Assembly: GCA_020723385.1 (NCBI GenBank)
Contig: DYIZ01000002.1
Location: 1 to 64,000 of the forward strand
Direction of reading: 5' to 3'
Source: Candidatus Aquidulcis sp.
GTDB taxonomy: Bacteria > Chloroflexota > Anaerolineae > Anaerolineales > UBA4823
DNA: 64,000 nucleotides
Each line of letters begins with the position of its first letter. Within the stretch, counting starts at the first letter, position 1. The notes under the pieces were generated by a model. That model searched no databases, was not told the DNA's origin, and saw only the letters and a list, made by a program, of their open reading frames with translations. Below, one piece after another: positions 53,890-61,217 of the stretch. The translations under genes were made by a program, and so were the position numbers.

Positions 53890-54351
53890 ATGTTACTCGA
53901 TCTTCTTTTTCAACTTTGGCGGCGATTGAGGGGAAGTTGGCAATGGCGGCTGTTGTGGCTGGTGAACGGCAAATTCATGGTCAGCGTGGCAGGCGTGGTT
54001 TTAGACGATGCGAGTCGGGTGCTGCTGCAACGTCACCGCCACTGGGTTCCAGATGTGTGGGGGCTTCCCGGCGGGATCGTACACGGCGGCGAGACGCTCG
54101 AAGCGGCTTTCGCCCGTGAAGTGTGGGAGGAAACCGGGCTGCGGGTGGATGATGTGCAGTTGGTTCAAATATTCAGCGGCTATAAGCTGCGGCTGGAGGC
54201 TTTCTTCAAGGCCAGGCTGGCCGGAGAAGCAGCGATCCGGCTGCAAGCCAGCGAAGTGTTGGAAGCGTGCTTCTTTCCTGTAGATGAGCTGCCTGCCAAT
54301 GTACTGCCGCAGCAGCGGGAAGTGATTCGGGCGGCGGTGAAGAAAGTTTGA
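53890..54351 (+). CDS. NUDIX hydrolase
   Basis: 153 residues. The Nudix box is GGIVHGGETLEAAFAREVWE followed by ETGL (GX5EX7REUXEEXGU, complete). An amphipathic N-terminal helix (LLFQLWRRLRGSWQWRLLWL) precedes it. Hydrolyses a nucleoside diphosphate linked to another group; substrate not predictable. TATGAT sits only 6 bases before the ATG, so the transcript may be leaderless. Confidence 0.9.
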   Translation: MLLDLLFQLWRRLRGSWQWRLLWLVNGKFMVSVAGVVLDDASRVLLQRHRHWVPDVWGLPGGIVHGGETLEAAFAREVWEETGLRVDDVQLVQIFSGYKLRLEAFFKARLAGEAAIRLQASEVLEACFFPVDELPANVLPQQREVIRAAVKKV

Positions 54352-54387
54352 ATGTGCTCCTCCAAACCAGTTGAATCTCCTAATTTA

Positions 54388-54396
54388 TGCTAAAAT
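54388..54396 (+). promoter_or_regulatory. Extended -10 of the DUF4143 ATPase gene
   Basis: TGCTAAAAT matches the extended -10 pattern and lies 34 bases before the ATG at 54431; TTGAAT at 54371 is too close (14-base spacer) to be a good -35. Confidence 0.45.
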
Positions 54397-54430
54397 AGGT
54401 GAGTCGGATCACTTTTTTATGGAGAATTAC

Positions 54431-55552
54431 ATGATTCAATACTCGCGCGCACTTCAGCCTGTCATCGAACAATCTTTGTTCAAGGGGAAGGTGATTGTGA
54501 TTTATGGGGCCAGGCAGGTGGGTAAAACCACGCTGATCCGCACGATCCAGGATCAATACCCTGATCGGTCCCTATACCTGAATTGTGATGAACCGGATAT
54601 TCGCAGCGCCTTGAGCGAGAGGACCTCGACCGAGTTGCGCCTGTTATTAGGCAGCAAAACCCTGATTTTGATTGACGAGGCGCAACGTGTAAAAAACATT
54701 GGCTTGACGTTGAAGCTTCTGGTGGATACTTTTCCTCAAATCCAGGTGATTGCTACCGGATCGTCATCGCTCGATTTGTCGAATGACATTTCTGAACCCC
54801 TGACTGGTCGCAAGGTGGAATTTTATCTCTACCCTCTTTCGGTGGGTGAGCTACTGACGCAACGCACCTCACTCGAAATGCAGCGATCCCTGGATTATCA
54901 CTTGCGCTTTGGCATGTATCCGGGCGTCCTTGCCAGCGATCAGCCTGCTGAGGACCTGTTCGAAATTACAAAAAGCTATTTGTACAAAGACTTGCTGGAA
55001 TTCCAAACGGTGAAAAATCCGGATATACTGCGCAAATTATTGCAGGCGTTGGCGCTGCAAATTGGCAGTGAAGTTTCTCTCAACGAGTTGGGTACTCTCC
55101 TGGGGTTGGATAAGGTTACAGTGGCTCGTTATCTGGCGCTTCTCGAACAGGGGTATGTCATCTTCCATCTGTCCCCATTCAGCCGCAATTTACGCAAAGA
55201 GCTGGGTAAGCAGCGCAAAGTATACTTCTACGATCTGGGCGTGAGGAATGCCCTTATCAACAATTTCAACCCGTTGGAATTACGTCAGGATGTGGGCGGG
55301 TTGTGGGAAAATTTCTTTATCAGTGAGCGGATCAAATTTGTTCACAATCAGCGCAAGCACCCCAACCTATATTTCTGGCGCACGTATGACGGCAAGGAGA
55401 TTGATTATTTGGAAGAAGATGGGGGGCAATTGACCGGTTTCGAGTGCAAATGGGGCAAGGAAACCTGGCGAGCGCCCGCCATTTTCACGGAAACTTATCC
55501 CAACAGTTCCGTGTCTTTGGTGAACCAGTCGAACGTGTTAGAGTATCTATGA
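54431..55552 (+). CDS. AAA ATPase with DUF4143 domain
   Basis: 373 residues from the ATG at 54431, chosen because GGAG lies 6 bases upstream. Walker A YGARQVGKTTLIR (about 27-39), Walker B TLILIDEAQR (about 75), arginine-finger region SSLDLSNDISEPLTGR, then the DUF4143 C-terminal domain (LGTLLGLDKVTVARYLALLE; FYDLGVRNALI; EIDYLEEDGGQLTGFECKW, nuclease-like fold). Such solitary ATPases are common in bacteria and archaea and of unknown role. Lower GC and different codon use than neighbours suggest acquisition. Confidence 0.9.
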   Translation: MIQYSRALQPVIEQSLFKGKVIVIYGARQVGKTTLIRTIQDQYPDRSLYLNCDEPDIRSALSERTSTELRLLLGSKTLILIDEAQRVKNIGLTLKLLVDTFPQIQVIATGSSSLDLSNDISEPLTGRKVEFYLYPLSVGELLTQRTSLEMQRSLDYHLRFGMYPGVLASDQPAEDLFEITKSYLYKDLLEFQTVKNPDILRKLLQALALQIGSEVSLNELGTLLGLDKVTVARYLALLEQGYVIFHLSPFSRNLRKELGKQRKVYFYDLGVRNALINNFNPLELRQDVGGLWENFFISERIKFVHNQRKHPNLYFWRTYDGKEIDYLEEDGGQLTGFECKWGKETWRAPAIFTETYPNSSVSLVNQSNVLEYL

Positions 55553-56422
55553 GTTTATTCGAGTTACCACCCCAATCCATTCGCTCGCCTCGTAATACGA
55601 TTGCCCGATGAGATCGCCCCACAGGCTTTCGATGGCGAAGCCGCCCGCTTCCAGCTCGGCGGTGATTGACTCGGGGGTGTAATCCTGAAACCAGTTGCGA
55701 TAGACTGAAATCTTGCCATCGGCCTCGATGACGATAGCCTGATCGAGCCAGATGGATTGTTCCGGGTAGTCGAATCCCTCTTCGAGCGCCAGGTGCGGAC
55801 CGGGCTTCCAGAAGCCGCTTTCGAGAGCGTACCAGCCGTTGCGGCTGCCGTGTTTTCTGCGGCATTCGCGGGTGGAGACGTCCAACACAAAACGCCCGCC
55901 GGGCTTGAGGGCGCGGCGTACATTGGCGAGCAGGGTAGCGCGCTGGTGAGGGTTGAGCGGGCAATAGTCGCCGAAGATCAGCAGAGCCGCATCGTATTGG
56001 GCCTCGTCGGTTAGCTCCAGGTAGTTTTGGTAGCGGTAGGCGACAGCGAGGCTGTGATCGCGGGCATATCCGGCAGCATAGTCAATCGAGCGGCGGGAGT
56101 AGTCCACCCCGGTGACGGTGAACCCCTTGCGGGCCAGGCGGGAGGTGTACAATCCCGGGCCGCAGCCCAGGTCGAGGATGGCAGCCCCGGCAGGGAGGCC
56201 CAACGTCGAGAGTATCCAATCCACCGAGCGGTCAATCGTCTCGGGGCGGCGGCTGGCCAGGTCTGTAGTGGGATCGAGGTGGGTAGCCAGCATCTGCGCT
56301 GAGATGTGGGGATCATTCCAAAACAGGGCCTCGCCGGGGGTGAAAGGGGCGGGTTTTTCCTGTAAAGCCAGCAAAGCGGGAATATCGAGGGTTTGAGTAT
56401 TGAGAATCAGGTTATGTGTCAT
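55547..56422 (-). CDS. SAM-dependent methyltransferase
   Basis: 291 residues. Motif I AAILDLGCGPGLYTSRLARK (about 79-98), motif II TGVDYSRRSIDYA, post-motif GGRFVLDVSTRE. The C-terminal part (YRNWFQDYTPESITAELEAG) forms the usual substrate lid. Small-molecule methyltransferase; substrate unknown. The ATG overlaps the APH-like kinase stop (ATGA). Its 3' end overlaps the convergent ATPase gene by 6 bases. Confidence 0.88.
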   Translation of the reverse strand: MTHNLILNTQTLDIPALLALQEKPAPFTPGEALFWNDPHISAQMLATHLDPTTDLASRRPETIDRSVDWILSTLGLPAGAAILDLGCGPGLYTSRLARKGFTVTGVDYSRRSIDYAAGYARDHSLAVAYRYQNYLELTDEAQYDAALLIFGDYCPLNPHQRATLLANVRRALKPGGRFVLDVSTRECRRKHGSRNGWYALESGFWKPGPHLALEEGFDYPEQSIWLDQAIVIEADGKISVYRNWFQDYTPESITAELEAGGFAIESLWGDLIGQSYYEASEWIGVVTRINS

Positions 56423-57450
56423 CTTTTGGCAATCCTTGCGGTGATTTGTGCAACCCTGTCCTCCAGGCGCGGCAGGTCGGGCAGGCTGTATTCGATGATG
56501 CCGCCCAAATCTTTGGCGTCTTGTGCGTCATCGGTGTTGTGGTACAAAATGCGCGCCACCCAATCAGTCAGGTCTTCGAGCGTGCGGTGATAGAAGTAGA
56601 ATCCCAAAACGGCGCTATCCAGGCGGGCTGGCCCAAACTCGCGCTCGTACGCCGGTAAAAAAATCTCCCAGAAATCTTCCTCTCCGGCGAAGAAGAACAG
56701 GTCACGCTCCTGGGGGGCGATGTGTGCGCCCTCCCAATCCAGGATGTAGAGATTGTCCTGATCGTCGAGCAGCAGGTTGCCGCCGTGCAGGTCAGCGTGG
56801 CAAAGCACTTGAGCTTTATTGGCAGCCATAGCCTGCACCTGGAATTCTTTGAGGCGGCGCAGCAAGCTCAGGACTTTGTCTTTCCGAGGCAGGAGCAAAT
56901 CCCGCAGGGCGTGTTTTCCCTGGCGGTCGGCGGGGGTAAGATCCTGAAGGATGTCGAAACTGCGCAGCAGAGTGGGTTCGAAAGCCAGGGCATACTGCTC
57001 ACGGAGCGGATTTGGCAGCGAGAGCAGGGGGAGGCTGCGGTGGAGGATGCCCACCAGCCCGGCAACCCGGGGCAAGAGGTCGCGGGTGATCTTGCCAAAA
57101 CCTATCGTCTGGCCTGAAATGTAGTTGGACAGCACCCAGTGAAAGCCATCCAAATTGAGCATCAGCCGCCCGTCGCTTGCCGGGATAGGATAAACAATGT
57201 GGGGGAGAATCCCCTGGGCGTGCAGGGCATGGGTCACAGGCAGGTAAAAGTCAGGGTCGTGGGTAAACGACGCGGTCCAGTCCACCCCCTGGAGCTTGAG
57301 GAAGTAGCGCTCACATCCGGTGCAGGTGACGCGGTAACAATAGGCCATCCAGCCGGTGGGTAAAGGTTCGACCAGTTCTACGGATAATCCATACTCACGC
57401 TGGAGGGTTTCAGCCAGAAAGGTTTTTTCGAGCGGGGATTCGGTTGTCAT
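56419..57450 (-). CDS. APH-family phosphotransferase
   Basis: 343 residues from the ATG at 57450 (a TTG 18 bases upstream is possible). Brenner motif LCHADLHGGNLLLDD with catalytic Asp, then the metal-binding ILDWEGA. N-lobe Lys in RYFLKLQG. This is the aminoglycoside phosphotransferase/homoserine-kinase-like fold; closest in layout to spectinomycin- or choline-type kinases, substrate not assignable. Coupled (ATGA) with the methyltransferase gene. Confidence 0.88.
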   Translation of the reverse strand: MTTESPLEKTFLAETLQREYGLSVELVEPLPTGWMAYCYRVTCTGCERYFLKLQGVDWTASFTHDPDFYLPVTHALHAQGILPHIVYPIPASDGRLMLNLDGFHWVLSNYISGQTIGFGKITRDLLPRVAGLVGILHRSLPLLSLPNPLREQYALAFEPTLLRSFDILQDLTPADRQGKHALRDLLLPRKDKVLSLLRRLKEFQVQAMAANKAQVLCHADLHGGNLLLDDQDNLYILDWEGAHIAPQERDLFFFAGEEDFWEIFLPAYEREFGPARLDSAVLGFYFYHRTLEDLTDWVARILYHNTDDAQDAKDLGGIIEYSLPDLPRLEDRVAQITARIAKR

Positions 57451-57526
57451 GGCTGCTTTCTTGTCCAATGTTGATCGTAGATTTCGGCGACATGCGGCTT
57501 GACATCGTGCCTATTCGGATTTCGGC

Positions 57527-58804
57527 TCATCTTCCCTTCTCGGCGGGTGCAAGCTCGACCGGGGCAGAACTTCTTTGGGAGAGGGTTCCAATTCGATAGG
57601 CCAACCCCGCCCCGGCCGCATACAGAATGATACTCAAAACGAATGGGAAACCTTTGTTGATCGCAGACAGCGTCCCCGCAATCCAGCCGAACGGCGAGGA
57701 GAGCAGAATGATGCCCATGTAAAGGATTGCCAGGATGCGGGCGCGCTCCCTGGCGTCAATGGTCAGCACGGTCAGCTTGTCGAGCAGCGGACCGACCGTG
57801 GCGAAGCTGCAAGCTTCTAAAAAGACGCTCAAGATCAAAAAGAAATAGCTCTGACTGGGCGCAGTGACCAGCAGCACCTGGCTGGCAACGAAACCCAGGA
57901 ATCCGACCGTCAGAGGCAGTTTGAAGTGCAGTTTGTTGATCAGCGGTATCGCCGCGAAAAAGAAGATCAGCATAATGCTGGATTTGACGAATGGGAAGAT
58001 TGCCAGGTATTGATTGGGGACGTGCAATTTCTGGGTAACGATGATAGCCCAGAAACTGCCGTTGATCATCCCCGTGATCTGGATCACGAGCAAGATGGCC
58101 GCGGTGTACAGCGTTTGGGGTGTGCGGAGCAGAGCCTGAAAAACGCCTTTGTACTCGCCCAATACGCTCAAAACGCTCTGGCGGCGCGTCTCTTCCATGC
58201 GAACCATGCCCTGCTTCGTCTCCGTCGTCAGCCAATAGGTGACAAAGGCCTTCAAAGCGAACATAAACGCGGCGAAGAAGTACAGCCCGCGCATGGTGGG
58301 CACCAGGCTGAAAGCGCCGATCAGCACCCCGGCCAGCGGGGCCGCAAACCCCACCAATTGATTGGAAATATAGATCCAGGTATAGATATCCACCAGTTGG
58401 TCTGGCTCGGCGTCTTCAACCAGCAGGCAAGACCACGAGTTAAAGGTTATGCGCCAGATGGTGTTGAACAAACCGGCCGCCAGGAAATACCAGAAGTTCT
58501 GCGCAACCGCAGAGATGAGCGCCGGGACACTCCAGGCCAGGATGTCGAAAATCAGCGTGGTGCGCCGCCTCCCCAGCTTATCGGTCACCACGCCGCTCAA
58601 CAGCATCATGACGATCTGCACACTCCCGGTGATGCTGACGATCAGCCCGATCTGCTGATCCGACAGCCCGAGGGCGATCATGTAAACTGAGATGTACGGA
58701 GCATACAGGTTATAGGGAATGCCCCACAAAGGCTCCGTGTAAACGCAGCCGCGCGGGTTGCCGCGCAGGCTGATGAGGGTGGCGATGAGGGCATGTCGTT
58801 TCAA
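57527..58804 (-). CDS. MFS transporter
   Basis: 425 residues from a TTG at 58804, supported by AGGAG 9 bases upstream. About twelve hydrophobic helices; GVVTDKLGRRRTTL is MFS motif A; central loop EETRRQSVLSVLGEYKGVFQ. Different in sequence from the paralogous pair 46425 and 51682. Substrate unknown. It lies upstream of the APH-like kinase on the same strand, about 75 bases away. Confidence 0.88.
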   Translation of the reverse strand: MKRHALIATLISLRGNPRGCVYTEPLWGIPYNLYAPYISVYMIALGLSDQQIGLIVSITGSVQIVMMLLSGVVTDKLGRRRTTLIFDILAWSVPALISAVAQNFWYFLAAGLFNTIWRITFNSWSCLLVEDAEPDQLVDIYTWIYISNQLVGFAAPLAGVLIGAFSLVPTMRGLYFFAAFMFALKAFVTYWLTTETKQGMVRMEETRRQSVLSVLGEYKGVFQALLRTPQTLYTAAILLVIQITGMINGSFWAIIVTQKLHVPNQYLAIFPFVKSSIMLIFFFAAIPLINKLHFKLPLTVGFLGFVASQVLLVTAPSQSYFFLILSVFLEACSFATVGPLLDKLTVLTIDARERARILAILYMGIILLSSPFGWIAGTLSAINKGFPFVLSIILYAAGAGLAYRIGTLSQRSSAPVELAPAEKGR

Positions 58805-58920
58805 AACCAGAACTCCTGAAGAATTTTTATGATGCCGGGGAAAGGGAAATTGGACGCGGATAAGAGCCTCGAAGCCTTTGGATCGTTAGACATCAATCTT
58901 ACCGCGAAGGAACAAGGGAT

Positions 58921-60207
58921 TTACCCCAATGTGCGAAATTTCTCCCGTGTATCGAGATTCGCATCATAGCGGCATTCTTCAGCCATCCACGCTGGCAGCC
59001 GGTCGAGTTCAAACAGCCGGTCAACTGCAAAGCTGCGGCAAAAGGCGCATGGATCATACTCATAAAGTGCCAGCATCAACCGTTCTTCGCTCTCTGGGTT
59101 GGGATGAGCTTCGCAAAAATCTAATACACCAAGACCTAGCCGATGATAGTCACCCTTTTTTAGAGATTTTGCCAAAAGGCTTTCGAGAATCAGGTGATCG
59201 CCTTCCTGGAAATTGTTGATCAGCAAATCAGGTACCCAGCCTACTTCACCAGATGGCTTTGCGACCAACTCTAATGCGAAGGCTCGCACTTTGGGGTGGA
59301 TGATGTTTTCTAAAGCCCGCATCGCCAGGGCTGCATTTTTAATCTTGGAATTTCGCGCTAACCCAATAAGCGGTTCGATATCCAACGGGAAGCATCTACG
59401 CCTGAAGATCCGCACATAAGCCCGCAATCGCTTCGGGTTAGTTTCGAGCAAGAGATCTGCCGCTGCTTGAGCTAATTCTGTTTCCGAGGCTTGTTTACCC
59501 CACAATACTAATGACATACCTGGCGGATAGCCATTGTGATTGATGATCAATTGCTTGAGTTGTGCATAGCTGATCGTGGCATGATCCAGGTCGGCCTCAG
59601 CGCACTTTTCCTGCTTTGCTCGAACTTCAGCGACGCAATCCATGTAGGCTTTAACTTGCACGTTCTCGGCGGATGCCCGCTTGACTGCCCGACGGGTCTT
59701 AGCCTTTCCACATCGTTCTTCCACCTCCCGATACAGGTATCCATAAACCCAATCATTTTCAGTATTCAGCAGAATTCCCCCGATCTCGTCAGCCGCGAAG
59801 AGAAAACCCGCGATGCCGTCCAACTGAATTATGGCCGTTGCATCCGTACAATCGCCCTTCGAGCAGTTGGATACAAATTTATCATAGATTGCCTGCCGCG
59901 CCTCGACATCACCCTGTTGTGCGAACAGCCGCGCCAGATCGAACAATTGGATAGCGTCGGCCTCGTCCCCAGAATCAGCCAGTGCGGCCAGGATTTGCTC
60001 ACGGTAATAATCCTTTTCGTCGGTCAATTCGATGATGTCGAACATATACTCGGCGCGATTTCCCTCGATTTGGGCGTCGTAAGCCCAATTGTGCAGGCAG
60101 GCGTCGAGAATGGCGTCGCGGTGGGGAGCCGCCGGATGCTCCTGCAAATACAGGATGGCCCGCCCCAAACCAAGCTTCAACGACCGGTCGAATTCTGAAT
60201 CATCCAC
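58921..60207 (-). CDS. Uncharacterised helical-repeat protein
   Basis: 428 residues from a GTG at 60207. No family recognised. Alpha-helical throughout, with HEAT/TPR-like paired helices (LARNSKIKNAALAMRALENI; EGDHLILESLLAKSLKKGDY). No signal peptide or membrane helix; several Cys residues (CSKGDCTD, CAFCRS) are scattered. Possibly a scaffold protein. Base composition is lower in GC than the surroundings. Preceded by the repeat element 60234-60310. Confidence 0.7.
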   Translation of the reverse strand: MDDSEFDRSLKLGLGRAILYLQEHPAAPHRDAILDACLHNWAYDAQIEGNRAEYMFDIIELTDEKDYYREQILAALADSGDEADAIQLFDLARLFAQQGDVEARQAIYDKFVSNCSKGDCTDATAIIQLDGIAGFLFAADEIGGILLNTENDWVYGYLYREVEERCGKAKTRRAVKRASAENVQVKAYMDCVAEVRAKQEKCAEADLDHATISYAQLKQLIINHNGYPPGMSLVLWGKQASETELAQAAADLLLETNPKRLRAYVRIFRRRCFPLDIEPLIGLARNSKIKNAALAMRALENIIHPKVRAFALELVAKPSGEVGWVPDLLINNFQEGDHLILESLLAKSLKKGDYHRLGLGVLDFCEAHPNPESEERLMLALYEYDPCAFCRSFAVDRLFELDRLPAWMAEECRYDANLDTREKFRTLG

Positions 60208-60233
60208 TATCTGCCCTATACTTTTACGAAAAG

Positions 60234-60310
60234 CACCCTGAGCGTAGTCGAAGGGTGCGGCGCATCATCACCATGTGCGTGCTTCGACTACCCCTTCGGC
60301 AAGCTCAGGG
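60234..60310. repeat. Two-armed ccctgag...cgaaggg element
   Basis: The left arm caccctgagcgtagtcgaag followed by ggtgcgg faces the right arm gcttcgactaccccttcggc followed by aagctcaggg. This is a repeat motif widespread in bacteria (ccctgagc..gtcgaaggg). A single arm is at 25621-25670. Confidence 0.85.
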
Positions 60311-60395
60311 CGGCGGCTCAGCATGCCTACCACGGCAATTCCCGGAGAGCCTAATTTTGCTGCCAGGTAAAGAAGAATGGGACTCGGATATAGGA

Positions 60396-60424
60396 TTGTC
60401 CAAACGCTCAAAGCCTTGTATACT
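60396..60424 (+). promoter_or_regulatory. Promoter of the MNT/HEPN pair (TTGTCC-N17-TATACT)
   Basis: -35 TTGTCC (60396-60401), 17-base spacer, -10 TATACT (60419-60424), 54 bases before the ATG at 60478. Confidence 0.65.
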
Positions 60425-60477
60425 GTGGATGTGAGTTTTGGCGCAACTCAATGTATGGTTACAGATTCGGAGCAGCG

Positions 60478-60792
60478 ATGACACTCTCAGAAATACTCCA
60501 AAAATGTAAAACTGCCCTGGCAGACAATTACCAATCCAATTTTACAGGGTTAATCCTGTATGGGTCTTTGGCCCGCAACCAGGGTACTTCTGCCAGCGAT
60601 ATTGATTTGCTCGTCTTGCTCGACCAGCCTTTCGATTATTTTCGGGAGCTGCGCACGATTATCGAACTGCTCTATCCCATTCAATTGGAGTCAGAGCAAT
60701 TGATTTCCGCAAAGCCTGCTCTTTCCAAAGATTTCGAGCGTGGGGCGATGTCGCTTTATCGCAATGCTCTGCGTGAGGGGGTATCGGTATGA
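60478..60792 (+). CDS. MNT-type nucleotidyltransferase (antitoxin-like)
   Basis: 104 residues from the ATG at 60478, preceded by GGAG; an ATG at 60451 would add nine residues. ILYGSLARNQGTSASDIDLL contains the nucleotidyltransferase GSxxR...SDxD motif with both catalytic Asp residues. In MntA/HepT systems this subunit AMPylates and inactivates the HEPN toxin. The stop overlaps the HEPN gene start (ATGA). Confidence 0.88.
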   Translation: MTLSEILQKCKTALADNYQSNFTGLILYGSLARNQGTSASDIDLLVLLDQPFDYFRELRTIIELLYPIQLESEQLISAKPALSKDFERGAMSLYRNALREGVSV

Positions 60793-61172
60793 CAACCTAT
60801 GCGGTTGAAATCTCAGCCAATATGGAACGGGCAGAGCAATCCATCCAGGCGGCGCGTCAACTGGCAGCGGGCGGCTACGATGATTTTGCGGCTTCGCGGG
60901 CTTATTACGCAGTTTTCTATGCAGCCAGCGCGTTGTTGCTGCATGAAGGCCTGGAATTGAGCAAGCACAGCGCGGTGATAGCCTCAATCCATCAAAGATT
61001 CGTAAAAACCAGCAAGCTGGATAAAGAGCAGGGGAGGATGTTGAACTGGCTTTTTGAATTACGCAGCGTTGGCGATTATGGGGGAGCAGCGCACGTCTCT
61101 GCGCAGGAAGCGGGGCGAGCGATTGATGCTGCGGAAGAATTTCTTAAGACCGTTCGGTCATTGTTGATATAG
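60789..61172 (+). CDS. HEPN-domain protein (UPF0332-like)
   Basis: 127 residues, helical, with the typical SRAYYAVFYAASALLLHEGL. This subgroup lacks the RX4-6H RNase motif of HepT toxins: near the C-terminus there is only RSVGDYGGAAH (Arg and His nine residues apart). It forms a coupled pair with the MNT gene. Probably a toxin-antitoxin-like or nucleotide-signalling module. Confidence 0.85.
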   Translation: MTTYAVEISANMERAEQSIQAARQLAAGGYDDFAASRAYYAVFYAASALLLHEGLELSKHSAVIASIHQRFVKTSKLDKEQGRMLNWLFELRSVGDYGGAAHVSAQEAGRAIDAAEEFLKTVRSLLI

Positions 61173-61217
61173 ACGCTGTTCCCCTGACGCCGCTCTGCGG
61201 CGCAATGTCGAGAGAAA

